DNA of 64,000 bases from Morchella semilibera (taxonomy: Eukaryota; Ascomycota; Pezizomycetes; Pezizales; Morchellaceae): NCBI GenBank assembly GCA_009192285.1, contig WBVU01000003.1:310001-374000 (forward strand), in the 5' to 3' direction. How positions within the stretch are numbered: the first letter of the stretch is position 1; every line of letters starts with the position of its first letter. The position numbers and the translations under genes are program-made. The notes under the pieces were generated by a model. That model had not been told where the DNA came from, searched no databases, and was given only the letters and a program-made list of their open reading frames with translations. Shown piece after piece: positions 35,901 to 48,141 of this stretch.

Positions 35901-38900
35901 CGATTTTATGTCGGTTGACGCGCAAAGCCGATGTTTGGTTGGTTGGCTTTTCCTCCTCCTCGGGAGGAGGGGGGGTAGCTGTTCGGAATCTGGTCCTCTG
36001 CTTTACCATGAAAATGACTGCTGATCATACTTAGTATTACGATATTTTTAATATTTCACGAAGAGGTGCCTTTCGAAAAAAAATAAAAATAAAAAATGCA
36101 TCACTAAACTGGGAGTCTACTATTACTACGGATGACCGGATATGTGAACTCGCTGGAGTGAACTCCTAATTTATGGATGTTTGAAACCTTTATAGGCCGG
36201 TTTTACCAGTCACAAAACGCGGCCGATGCCGTAGTCGCTGCTGTTGGGGCTTGGAAAGCCAAAGAAAATCTGGTGACAGTGTGTTTTTCGGGAAAGACTG
36301 GACCGAATTCCGAAGACCGGAACTCAGTTTACTAGATTTCGCGCCGGTCTCATATTTTGCTTTTTGCAAATGCTTTCGTTTGAGCTTGTCTGGAGACCAG
36401 AGTCATATGTAACCAATACCAGAATATGGTGGTCCCCGCCATGTTCGGTGCAGCCAACCGACCCCCCGGAGAAGGTGCCTACATGGGTAAAGCACGCGGG
36501 TCCAAATCTTTATTTAACCTCGAGATGGCAGTACGTACGACAGTACTAATCTTATTAGTACTGTACTGCATTCCTTCTCAGTTGATGGTCGGAAATGATT
36601 TCTGCTCGGTTAGAGGGTGAGGTGACTGTGAGGCAGAGCTTATCGGCTAGATGTGGCTGGTTCTTGCGTACTACCGGCGAAACCCTAATATCGATATTAG
36701 AATCGGTAGTAGTTGAGTGGTGGCCATAGCATTATCAATCAAAGCAATACTTACTCTAGACACGATCCAAAGGTTATATCAAAACAAAAGAAAGTTACTC
36801 TCACTCATGTTACAACCCGGCCGTTTCGCCCGTTACTCCTTTCGTCCGACCTATTGAGAATGTCACGCCTTTCATCTCGGCAAGTGATTCTGCATGGTTT
36901 TCGATAAACAGCGGGTTCAAGGATGCCCCCCCTCCTTTCAAGGCTTCAACGGCGGGAAGGGCAGGGACTCAGGCTGGCAAATGCGTGCTGGGTTCCAAGG
37001 CCCGGTAAAGAACGACCGAGGGTACCCTGCCCCAGTCAAACAAATCCTACAGGGCAGCAAGATTCGTTTGTGAATTCCATCCAGCTGTCCTGTCATGTCA
37101 ACAAGGTTTTTGACCCAGACACACTGCTCTTCTTTCATAAGCACTTTACTTTCTTCTTCTCTCGACTGCAGCCTTGTAGCGTACCGTACCGATCGATGAA
37201 CCCTGTAGATAGTGTCAATTGACGTGGCTAATATAGGGCTACTCTTGACCTGACCTGACCTAACCCAACCTACCATAGGTACTCTGAGCAAACCCAGGCT
37301 CAGCTCTATCTCCATCGTGGTATCATCAGCACCGTGGTCGCCGATCCGATAGCCTTCCCTAGCTAAGTGGGTTTGGGGTTCGGTTTTCAATTAAGATGAG
37401 CCGATGATACTAGTGTCGTCGGAGGTTCATGTAGGTACCGACCGTCAGCAGCCGATACATACACGACACATACATCTGTGCTATTCTGTGGAGTACCTCC
37501 ACTTGCTCTACCCTACCTACTCTGCCTACCGTAAGGTACAGAAGTAAAGGCACAAAGCGCATCTAGGCATACGTCGGTCGGAACCTCGGAACTAAATACT
37601 GGTGCGATACCGGATAGGAGGTCTCGCGATTATATTGAGCAGAACCTTTCGTCCCAAGGTACGACGGCAGTTGAGCCTGGCATTCAAGTACCTAAGTCAG
37701 ATCGTATCGCGAGAAAAAAAAAGAAAAAAAAAGCATCGTAACCTATCCGCCTGGACAGGCAAGGATTGGTAATAGTTCGCTCGACGTACCCAGTAGTAAT
37801 CATCCATAAAATACCCTTCTGCAGAGCAAATCGCGCACAGCTGCACACGGTCAAGGATAGCTTTCCCGGAATTAGATGTTTCTCGGTACATAGGGTACCA
37901 CTTTATCTGCGCTTTTTTCTTGCACCAGTGGGATACATATGGAACCTGCCTTACCAGGCTGTAATATGGAAAGGTGGGGTTATTTTTTTTTTCCATGCGT
38001 TACTGGAAGGTCGTCCCCCGGCCGACACATGACTTATGATAGTCAGCCAGCCAAGTTAAGGCATCTCACGATATGTGAAGCGATTGGAGGGTTAATTGAG
38101 CGCTGCTGTGTGCCATTAACTACATATGTGCAGTAGAGTGCTTTACACTCACGTGCAACCTATGGACGGGTTTTTCTCTCTTTTTCTATTTCCCGTCTGC
38201 GAGTGTTAGTGGATATCGTTTGGATGTTCGGATGGAACCAACATAGGCTACAGGCGGTAGCTGTTGCGGTGAGGTAAACCGACGCTGTGCGGCGGGCGAG
38301 GAACAGAACAACAACAGCTGGACAGACGCGGGATGCGTCATCTCTGCCGCGCAAAAAAAGTGTGAGTTACGGTAAAGTACATATTACATACCTGAGGGGA
38401 GACTCGGGAAGTCCCCGTTCATTTGTGCAACGGTCGTCCTGCTTTGACAAAAAATGACGTGGACAACCCCGAAAAAAAAAAATGGTTTCTCAACTCGCAA
38501 TACTGACTGACAGACAGACACTTACATACATGTAGTTACTTCGATTTACTGATTCCTTTTTCTCGTGTCTCGATTCTGAGAAACACCAGTGGCTCGGTCT
38601 CTTTTCTGGTCACATCTCGTCACACGCAGTATTAACGTGTGTGTGTGTGTGTGCGGTGAGAAAACCGAACACCGGTTTGCCGTGTCCCAGTCAAGTTCTA
38701 CAATTGCTTCTAGCGAGCTTCGATGGTTTCGGCCGCTGGGATGAGAACACAAGGGACCCTCGTGGACATCCTCAAAGATGGCTAGCGAACTAGCGCAATA
38801 AACCCCAATTGCCGTACTCTCTTCATGGTTTTGGCTCTCATGGTTGTGGCTTGCTTTCTGAATCATTGACAACCGGGGCTTATTCGCTGTGTTTTGCATG

Positions 38901-41900
38901 TCCTCCACAACACAACATTAACCGTTTAAGACATTGTTCCATCGTCATAGCCAATATTAGGAATATTTATTAGGAATCATCGCGTGCGGTGTGGAACGTA
39001 AGAGAAGAGCTTCACTAACGGTATCTATAGAAGTAAAACATTGAGATGTTATTTTTACGGATATATCTAACCAGGTTCCCACAACCACCTAAACGATTAC
39101 TTGCCTAGCAAATCTATCACTTGGGAAATTGAACCGGTGAGGAGTACTCTAAGAGTAGAGAGGTAGGCTAAGGTTAAGTTGGGATGATGTTTCGGTTTCA
39201 TATCCGAGATACCCTGTGCCCATCCCTCCCTTTCACGATCGCTTGAACCCTTGCCGCATATCGACTGGCTGGGGGGCAAAAAAAAGTGGGCTCGCAAAAA
39301 CAAATATCCGAGACACCTCATAGGGTTGGTGATGGATATGGATGGGATGCTACCACCGTCCCACTGGTGAATAATGCAGGTCCCCGCAAACAACAATAAC
39401 AGGATTTTGTACTTACCGGCGACTGCGTGAGGTGACATTTCCAGGTATCATATCCTGGCCGTATTAGCAGTGGTGCACTATACTGGTGTTTATCTTCAGA
39501 CGCTCACTTGGCTGGGCTTCCCCTATCGTACCAGCCACATCGTTTCCTCAAACACGATGATCCACCACTGGTGGAGGGGGAGGGGGAAAAGAACCGAGAG
39601 GTTAGGCAGGTAACGCATGATTCAGTTCATCAAATTTCGCTACAATCAACACTAACAACCGGCCCAGCTGCACCCTGGCCGGAGATTAACTTCGCGATAT
39701 CTTGCGTACCGTACCTAAACCGACACATACATACATACTAGCAACCACCTGGCCTTTGAGCCGGGCCGACTTCGACCTGTCCTGACTTTACTGCATCATA
39801 CATACAATTCTAGTGCATTTCCGGAAAGTAGTGAGTTCAGAGAAAAAAACAAGTTGTGAATAATTGAATTTATCACTTACCGCATACATTTGTGCGGCCA
39901 CGTGAATAATTTCGAGAACCAGAAGGAAAGAAAAAGAAAAAAAATTTCACAAATCAGTTACAAAGATTGCTACTAGTTCGATTATTCCCATTGTATACCG
40001 CAAAAGCGAGTATGGCCCGGAATACCCCGGAGTCTAGAACCTGCATACATTTCACGGTAGGTGTAATCTTGGTTTTAAGGATCATGGTTATTATGACCAT
40101 TGATACTTCTTATTCAAGCATTGTTAGACGACTGGTACGTTCTCTGGATTACACATGCGCATAGGTACGTTTCTTTAGAGAGGTAATAATAGAACTTTTT
40201 ATTGATTATGTATTCCCCAAGTACCGTGCCTGTCTCGGTCTACAGCGAGCCTAGGCCAGAGTCGAGTTTCCTCCCTTGAAACCGTTTTCCGACAATTTCG
40301 CTTACGCCGGGAAGTACTCGGAGGCCCCCCGAAAACCCTCTGGCAAGGACATCCCGAGTACGAGTAGGCACCTGTGGATGTATCAGCGAAGAACAACTCA
40401 TACCCCCACCGCCCAGTGCAGGAAGAACCGGTGAGAAAGCAGCAGCAACTCACAGCTGTCACTCTGTCACTCACTCGTTCTGTCTTGTTCTCTAATCTAA
40501 TTTATGTGGAGTTTTCTACATATAGGAGTTTCTTGCGCCCAACCCATTACCAAACCAAGCCTAAAAAAGTAAACATAAGAGACATAGGCAGAAACAAGCC
40601 ACGGCCAGGATTGGGGATGTTTCCCTGGGATTCACATTCCTCGCTTTTCCCCAGGATTCATCATCATCCTCACGACAAGGACCAGCATCACGAACCATGA
40701 AAAATGTCAGGGGAGCATAAGGGGGCAAAAAAAAAGCTTCTTTACGCCCTTCCCCATCATATGTAATGTTTCTTGATCTTCTTCTTACACTTGATGGCGG
40801 ATATGTGCTGCTGGTTGCTCCTACGTACGTAGGATAAAATACGATATCACAGCACCCAATTTCTTCAGGCTGGGTCCTGCATCTGCTAGCATAACTGTCA
40901 CAATAACCTCTGCCTCCTCTATCCATTGGGTAGGATTGAATCCAGGTCGCCTATCATGACCTCACCCCCCCCCTTTTTTTTTCCCCTCCCCACCCCCTCT
41001 CGTATTTCATCACGTATGTAACCCCCACGAAAAGTTCTCGTCCCTCTCAGCTAGAGAAGGTAGGCGGTAAATTCTCCGGTGCGTATTTTCGGCATGAGGG
41101 ATGCACTCTCTGATTGTCTTCCTCTACCTCTTTCGGTATCGGGTATGGTCTACGGTACTTGCTGCTTGGCCATCTTCAACCACACACAGAGAATGTAAGA
41201 TATGTAAATAAAACTCCGCCAACTACGGCACAATACAAAGTAGATAAAGGAAAATAGACATGTGACCTAAATCATCAATCGACAAGAGAAATGATCGGGC
41301 TAGTACCCGTTACTGATGCCATCGAGATATGATCAGATCAGATGCTCGAGTGAATGTAAAAGTATGTAGAGCCAATATAATATGCATGAGGTATTTTCTC
41401 TCCTTCTTCTTTCAAGCCCTTTCAACTAATTATATCTAATGTCCTCCTCGTGAAACGCGGGGAGGGCCTGGAGTAAAGTGGGGTCCATCAGTGTCTCAGG
41501 AGGAAATGTGAGGGGAGGTCCGATCTCTAATAATTTTCTTGCTCTGGCCTGATAGGGAATAATTATTTCTAAGAAGCCCTTTATCGGTTACGGTCTGAGA
41601 AAGAACATCCGGGCGGTGCAAATAATGAAGTAGTGGCGGATAGAGGTATGATACTACTTTCTACTACTATCCAAAGAGGGGCCCCAGGATGACGCGCGCC
41701 TCTCTCGATCTGGAAACAGGATGTTAATTTGTAGCAGGAGTTTCCTCAGATTGATAAAGGTAGTAGCCGTAGCCGCTGCCTGAATGGTGGGAGATTAAAG
41801 GAAAGCTAGCCCGTCCAGAAAAGGATGGAGAAACGTGGGGAATACATGCCTTGTAGATTTTTTTCGGTCGCTACGACGCATCACCGCCGCACGGGTACGT

Positions 41901-43956
41901 CAGGACTAAGGTTTGTTTGATACTTTATAAAGAAGAAGAAGCGGGTAGAGCCGATGAACCAGAGGTGAAAGGTAGGGAATAGGGAATAGGGAATAGGATA
42001 GGGATATGGATATGGATAGGGATATCTGCGTTCTTGTATAGGATCTACCGACAACAGTCGACAGATAAAAAGACAGACAAGTATTCGGGAGTTTCATTCT
42101 TTTCTGGCTACGAATTAGATACCTGGACATTCAAATACCCTAGATACTGGGTACTCTACCCTACCCTATCGAGCTTCTCGAAAGCTTCCAACGCAGAAGA
42201 GATTGCAGTGGGGTTCCTGATTAGTAGTTGATGCAATTGGGCGCTCTTCGCAAAGCAGGCCGTTGGACTTAATCAATGATTATGGTACGGTACCTGGCCT
42301 GGTAAGGATTTGAAAAGTGAAGAGTGGCCCAACAGGGCTGCATCCAGGGACCCACCATGATGCCGGGAGATACTCTGCCAGTAAAGAGCAATCGGTACCT
42401 AGTAGTAGGCTGCGTTTATCGGGCCTAACCAGCTATTATACCCTTGAGCAGAGAGCTAGGCTGGTACCTTTTTCTTCCTCTCTCGCGGGAACCGATCCAA
42501 AGTGCAAATGCAAATGCGGTTCATATTTGGAATTTTCCACAGCTATGTCAGAGTAGAGCCCGATAGTACCAGCCAGCTAAAGGCAGAAGAGGACTAAGAA
42601 GGGCGGGGCCCCAGCCAAACAAGAAAATCCATTTAGTTAGTTAATTAGTTTAGCGATTTCACCCGGGGGGGAATAGCTATCCAATGGCCCCCGAATCCAC
42701 TCTCATCATACGATGTATAGTTATATGTGCACTATACTATCTATCGGCCGGAGTACCCTCTACGCCAATTAACTGTAAAGCCGACGTTCACCGATTCCTG
42801 GCTAAGTATGTATGCGGCTTATGCTTATTCCCTCAGTAAGACATGCTCACGTGCTGCAGCAGCGAAGAAAAAAAAAAGGAAGAAGATTGCGTGGGTGGAG
42901 TAGAGTAAATGGGATTACTCCACGTTGCAGGTTTTTTTTTCGCGGACACCGGGTATCACTCGGACCTGTCTGTTTCCTGGGCCTTTGGAGAGATTTATGC
43001 CGACCGAGCATAGCATCAGAGAACAGCTCACTATTGTGCTTCCTGAGTACAGTATGAGGAAAACTGGCACTATAAGGTGAAAAAACTCAGGCTTTGGAAA
43101 TGAGGGGTGCTAAGTAATCTGGCTACACAGAGAGATCTTGTTGTATTTTTGTTTTACTTTACAACGTACGTGCAGTACGTAGGCGCATATTGCAATCTAA
43201 GCATGGCTAACACTGAGTGAACAAGTAGCGAAAGGCTTGAGTGAAACACTCAGAGGGCAGCGAGTCGATCACATAAACATCTAAGTACGTTGTCTTAATA
43301 CCGACTCTTTCTCTGATCAAGGAAACTGGGGGACATAGGCAACTGCCAATTGGTGAGCGCAACCAGTTAAGACCGAAATCCGGCCGTGTGGAGCGATGAT
43401 TGGGGTACACAACAGTAGATTTACTAAATCAAAAAAGTCCTTATGTCACAAACAAAGTGCTGAATAGGATTTCGACGCGGAATACTCGAACCACTTCGAT
43501 CAAGACCGGTATCTCACTTTCAGCTGCGGAGACAAACATTTCAGCCCGCCATCATAGCTCGGCGCTTGGGGCCCGAATCAATGTAATGGGGACAATCCGC
43601 CACTAGTCCGTGCTTAATTGGAAAATATTCTGAATTCGACCCTGACGTTGTGCACCGGCCCGCACTCATCAGGCGTTGTGGCCACGATTGAACCTGTTGC
43701 AGCAAATGAAAAAAAATAAAAATAAAAATAAAAAATAAAAAGGAAAAAAGGGAAGAAGGAGTGGGGGGAAAAAAAAGGATTGCATATAGGGGTGAGGAAG
43801 AGTTCTTTGGTGGTATAACTCTCAAAGCAAGACTTGTATGATTAATGTTCTGGCTTTCCTGAAGCTACAAGATAGAAGAGTAGGAAGAGGTATGTGTTCT
43901 GGTAGTCTTCAGATGATTCGGTGTAATGGAGTGACCAGAAGTGTACAGGTGATAGA
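29902..43956. other. Gene-free interval of about 14 kb
   Basis: The first 1.8 kb is the probable promoter and leader of the DUF8032-like gene. It has a (TGCTTC)n-type run near 30050-30098 and T-runs near 30140-30170 and 30320-30340. The rest has no supported gene. Seen here: a short palindrome around 33713-33740 (CCATCAATTG / CAATTGATGG), (GT)n near 38637-38652, a GGGAATA-type minisatellite at about 41974-42024, and repeated use of TACATGTA and GTAGGTAC words. ORFs in this interval are short and of biased composition. Confidence 0.45.
41974..42024 (+). repeat. AT/GGG minisatellite
   Basis: Tandem units of GGGAATA (three to four), then GGATAT/GGGATAT-type units. It is non-coding. No larger structure was seen. 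Confidence 0.75.
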
Positions 43957-44172
43957 TATCACGAAGCAAAATGAGGACGAGGACGAGGACGAAACAAGCT
44001 AAGATACACAACTGAGGCAGGACAGGGCGGAACGAGGAACTATAGAAGGAGGATAGGGTAGAGAGTCCACAGGGATTCTTTGACGAAGACGTGAAGACGA
44101 AGATACCAGTAAAGGACGCGTTTTATTGTCATAGATGAGAAATTAAGCGAGAGGAGACCGTGACTAAAGAGC
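43957..44172 (-). repeat. Truncated LTR-C/B-like fragment
   Basis: It starts TATCACGAAGC, like the edge of the solo LTR-C at 45398. It aligns by eye with minus-oriented LTR-B sequence (for example TACACAACTGAGGCAGG, TTTGACGAAGACGTGAAGACGAAG, ATACCAGTAAA). It is cut off where the LTR-A copy begins at 44173. The missing part is not found on the far side, so it is a truncated relic and marks the left edge of the transposon nest. Confidence 0.6.
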
Positions 44173-44753
44173 TGTAACGGAGTAACCTGGCGCAAAGTAG
44201 AAGATGACAATGATGATGCAGAAGGACTCGAGGAGCACAGTCTACGCGACGAGAAGACCAATGAAGACAGGAACAACGCTGGACAGGTACAAGCACAGGC
44301 ACCGGCGAAGACAAAGGCAAGGGCAAGGGCACAAGAACGTAGGATAGAGAGAGTGAGGACCGGATGGACCTCAACGAGAACGATAAGAGGCACTGTGGCT
44401 TTCCTCTTTAGAGGACAGAATCTTGAGGTACGAGAGGTTATGGCTTGAGAATAGGAGTATATTCCTATGTACTGAGGTAACAGGAAGACGAGACAGAGAG
44501 AAAAGAAAGAAAGAACTAAGGAAAACCTCTATCCCCGCTATTTAACACTTCTCCTCCATCAGTCCGCTATGACTCACATTTTCGCTCATAGAACCTTATG
44601 GAAACCCATCGTTACCACACCTCGTATTCCTCCCCACTATGTCCGCTATTTTACATTACAAATCCATCACGCTATCGAACTTCATAGAACCTAATGACGA
44701 TACCCTCCTCCTAGCACATCCCTTCCTCGCTCAGCTTTTCCTCATTAACTATA

Positions 44754-45370
44754 TGTTACAGAGCAACACGGAGATAGTAGGCAAGAGGGCCGAGGTACAC
44801 AACCGAGGCAGGAACAGGGACGGAGATGAGAAGCGACGACTAGGGGGTCTAACTGAGAAGCAGCGTTGTGGGGCAGAGAGTCCAGATGGCTTCTCGAACG
44901 AAGTTGTGAAGACGAAGGTACCAGTAGATAACACGTACTACGGTTATGAGCTATGGTTAAGGAAAGGCGAGGCGAGACGAGGACGAAGCAAAGCGGGGCA
45001 AAGGCAAAGGCGAGACAGGATGAAGATGAAGACAGAGACGAGAACAAGGTACTATGGAAAACCAAGGGGGCCTTGGCGAAGACTATTATAATGACGTTGT
45101 TTATTCGGAACTAGAGACAAGAGACAAATAGAACTAAACCGTAGGGTTGGTAACAGGAAGAACACGTAGGAAAAGAAAAAAGAAGAAAAGGACAAAAGAA
45201 AGATCCGTAGCGACATATATATACGCCTTCTAATCTCTATACAGTCATGACTCATAACATCGTGTAACGGAAACCTATAGAAACTTCAACTCAAAAGAAA
45301 ATACCGGCAATCGAAATAACCCATTCTTGAATATCCTCTCTTTCTACGAAGTCCATGGTACGCCGTGATA
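44754..45370 (-). repeat. Solo LTR-B inserted in LTR-A
   Basis: It reads TGTTACAGAGCAACACGG ... TACGCCGTGATA, the reverse complement of the element 1 LTR pattern, with both ends matching. It keeps the motif AACAGGAAGAACACGTA, the reverse complement of the self-primer segment of element 1. The flanks CTATA and CTAAA are an imperfect target duplication. It is older than element 1's LTRs, with many substitutions and a length of 617 bp. Confidence 0.75.
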
Positions 45371-45397
45371 CTAAATTAATGCTTCGTCTACCAAATC

Positions 45398-45886
45398 TAT
45401 CACGGGGTGATGCGAGGACGTAGTCAGAGGAGCTAAGGTACACAACCGAGATCGAGGAGCGGGGCGAAGCGAGGCGAGGTAAGCGAGGTAGAAGGTACTG
45501 GAGTAATCAAGGGCGAGGACACGAGGTAGTAAAAATCACGGGGACTATGGAGGTAGAGTGAGATCCCCGAAGGGGGTTCCTTTAACGAGACTAGAGATCT
45601 TAAAGTACAGTATTGACTAAAGGGACAGGAAGGTTGCGTGAAGAAGAAAGGAAAGAAAGAGAAACCCTACAAGCGGGGAAGAAAGCTCCCTATATATAGC
45701 CCTAACATTCCTTCGCTGACTCATACCATAGAACCCCGTAGAACATTAAGGAAATCCTATCCATTACCAATCCATACCCCTCGTTGACTCATAGAATCCC
45801 TGCCACAGAAACCCTTAGAACCTAATAGAAAACCCTGACTAATCCTTCTTCCCGCAACATAACTCAATACACTCCACGCCGTGATA
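45398..45886 (-). repeat. Solo LTR-C with TATCACGG...CCGTGATA ends
   Basis: A 489-bp insert flanked by exact 5-bp duplications AAATC (45393-45397 and 45887-45891). Its two ends form a perfect 8-bp inverted repeat. Internally it resembles LTR-B (GGTACACAACCGAG near the edge, ACAGGAAGG..GCGTGAAG around 45617-45635). It is a solo LTR of a third, related type. Confidence 0.75.
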
Positions 45887-45920
45887 AAATCCCCGGGATT
45901 GATGCCAAGACGCCGGGACA

Positions 45921-46463
45921 ATTTGTAATGTAAATAGAAAAGATAGTGGGGAGGAATACGAGGTGTGGTGGCGATGAGTTTCTAAGGGTTTCTATTAGCT
46001 GATGGGTGAGTCATATTGGACTGGTAGAGGAGAGGTGTTAAATAGCGGGGATAGATATTTTCCTTAGTTCTTTCTCTCTTTTTTCTCTTTCTCGTCTTCC
46101 TGTTATTTCGGTACATAGAAATATACTTCTATCCTCAAGCCATAGTTTCTTGCACGCGAGATCTTGTCACCTCTAGAGGAATTCCATAGTACCTCTCATT
46201 TTTCTCGTTGATGTCCATCCAGTCCTCACTTCCTCTGCCCTGCGTCCCTTTGCCTCTGCCTTTGCTTTTATCTTTGCCAGTGCCTGTGATTGTGCCTGTC
46301 CGGTATCGTTATTATCTTCTATCAGCAAGATTTCACAAGTCTCAGGAGATTATGTGGGTCTCAGGAGACTCAGGAGACTATCAGGAGACTCAGGAGACTC
46401 CAGTTACAAATGGTAAATCTTGCTGATATCATTGGTTTTCTCGTTGTGCTGACTGTACTAGTA
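45921..46463 (+). repeat. Truncated plus-oriented LTR-A copy
   Basis: It begins inside LTR-A (TTTGTAATGTAAATAG...GGGGAGGAATACGAGGTG). It passes the TTAAATAGCGGGGATAGA and CTCGTCTTCCTGTTATTTCGGTACATAG landmarks and is interrupted by the TA-flanked insertion at 46322-46426. Its 5' end is missing, and its 3' end is diverged before the next copy starts. Confidence 0.65.
46320..46428. mobile_element. MITE-like insertion, 105 bp, TA-flanked
   Basis: The insert 46322-46426 starts TCAGCAAGATTT and ends AAATCTTGCTGA, a perfect 12-bp terminal inverted repeat, with TA on both sides (46320-46321 and 46427-46428). This is the pattern of non-autonomous Tc1/mariner-type elements. The interior consists of repeats of CTCAGGAGACT. 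Related short forms lie at 47180-47305, 49104-49151 and 55403-55450. A Tc1/mariner-like transposase remnant is also in this window, but no link between the two is shown. Confidence 0.65.
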
Positions 46464-47167
46464 TGTCCCAGCATCTTGTTATCAGTTCTGAGAGTTCGGT
46501 AGTCAAAAGCGCTGTTGTGATTGTTAGGGTAATGCTAAGCGAGGAAAGAGTGTACTAAGAAGAGGGTGTCGTCATTGGGTTCTAGGAGATTCAATGGCGT
46601 GATGGATTTGTAATGTAAATAGAAGAGATGGTAGGGAGGAATATGAGGTGTGATTGTGACGGATTTCTATGGGGTTCTATGGATCAAGGTATAAGTCATA
46701 GTTGGCTGGCGGAAGAGGGTGTTAAATAGCATGGGAAGATTTTTCCTTTGGTTCTTTCTTTCTTTTCTCTCTGACTCGTCTTCCTGTTATTTTGGTACAT
46801 AGGAATATACTCCTATTTTCAAGCCATAGTTCCTCGCATTCAGAACCTTGTTCGCTTCAGAAAAAAGCCATAGGACCTCTCATCGTTCTTGTTGAGGTCT
46901 ATTGTGTCCTCACCCTCCCTGCCTTGTGCCCTTTTGCCTCTGCCTTTGCCTTTGCCTTTACCTTCACCGGTACCTATGCTTGTGCTTACTCGGTGTGGTT
47001 CCTGTCTTCGTCGATGTCTTTGTTGCGCTGGCTGTGCTCTTCGAGTCCTTCTGCGTCATCATTGTCATCTTCTACTTTGCGTCATGTTATTCCATCACAC
47101 TGTACTTCTTGAGCCTTTCTGCGTCATCATTGTCAACTTCTACTTTGCATTGGGTTACTCCGTCACA
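46464..47167 (+). repeat. Full plus-oriented LTR-A copy
   Basis: It begins TGTCCCAGCATCTTG and ends GGGTTACTCCGTCACA. It is about 704 bp, longer than the 634-bp reference. The excess is explained by an internal duplication of about 64 bp near the 3' end (TTCTGCGTCATCATTGTCA occurs twice, at about 47049 and 47118). Confidence 0.75.
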
Positions 47168-47511
47168 AGCAAACTAAACTTGTGACTGGAGTCTTCCAAC
47201 AGGCTCCCAGGTATCCTGAGAGTCTCCTGAGACTCCTGGATATTTTTTGAGTCTCTTGAGGCTCAGGAGACATCAGAAGACAAATGAAGTTTTGCTGATG
47301 AGAGAGAGAGTGAGGGCCGGATACATTTTGGCGTGAGTGATGGAAGAGATTATAGGTCCTCTGAAGACGAATTCCGAGGAGCCTAGTCTTCGCCAATGGG
47401 TATTTTAACCTACCAGTTAAATTGTTTATTTGTCAAAAATTAGTATATAAAATATATGCTTTCTTCAATATTTTAATTTAGCTGTACTATTTTATTTGAA
47501 TACTATGAGAT
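47168..47511. other. Spacer between LTR-A copies
   Basis: The left part, to about 47307, is a diverged relative of the CAGGAGACT element, ending AAATGAAGTTTTGCTGATG. The middle has GTGAGGGCCGGAT and similar words of LTR-like type. The right part (about 47400-47500) is AT-rich and unlike anything else nearby. No coding frame was found. Confidence 0.5.
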
Positions 47512-48141
47512 TCTCCCGACATCTTAGCATTGGTCCTGAGGGTTCGGTAGTGGAAGCGCTGTTGTGATTGTTAAGGCAGTGCCAAGCGGGGAAGGGATGT
47601 GCTGAGGAAAGGGTGGCGTTATTGTATTCTAGTAGGTGCGATGGCGTGATGGATTTGTAATATAAATAACAAAAATGGTGGGGAGGAATACGAAGTGTAG
47701 TTGCGACAGATTCCTATGGGTTTCTATGGGCTGATGTAAGAGTCACAGCGGACTGATGGAGGAGAGGTATTAAATAGCGGGTATAGATGTTTTTCTTAGT
47801 TCTTTCTTTCTTTTCTCTCTTTCTCCTCTTCCTGTTATCTCGGTACATAAGAATCTACTCCTATTCTCAAGCCATAGTTTCTCGTACATAAAGCTTTGTC
47901 CTCTTCAGAGACAAACTATAGTACCTCTTATCGTTCTCGTTGAGGTTCATTCGGTCCTCATTCTGCCTGCCCTACGCCCTTTTGCCTCTGCCTTTGCCTC
48001 TGCCTTTGCCAGTGCTTGTGCTTGCGCCTGCCCGGCGTTGTCCCTATCTTCATCGGACTCCTCATCATGTTGGCTGTGCTCTTCGAGTCCTTCTGCATCA
48101 TCATTGTCATCTTCTACTTTGCGTCGGGTTACTTTGTCACA
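47512..48141 (+). repeat. Full plus-oriented LTR-A copy
   Basis: 630 bp, from TCTCCCGACATCTTAGCATTGG to GGTTACTTTGTCACA. All LTR-A landmarks are present in order (GGATTTGTAATATAAATA, TTAAATAGCGGG, CCTCTTCCTGTTATCTCGGTACAT, ATCGTTCTCGTTGAGG). Confidence 0.8.

Larger units (their letters stand above)
44173..45920 (-). repeat. LTR-A copy split by two later LTR insertions
   Basis: The outer pieces 44173-44753, 45371-45397 and 45887-45920 together form one minus-oriented LTR-A. It starts TGTAACGGAGTAACC and ends GATGCCAAGACGCCGGGACA. Removing the two inserts and the duplicated bases leaves about 632 bp, against 634 bp for the intact LTR-A of element 2. No partner LTR or internal region was identified for it. 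Confidence 0.75.

Noticed and set aside
38637-38652. (GT)n run as a possible regulatory element
   Set aside because: It is an ordinary short microsatellite with no gene nearby.
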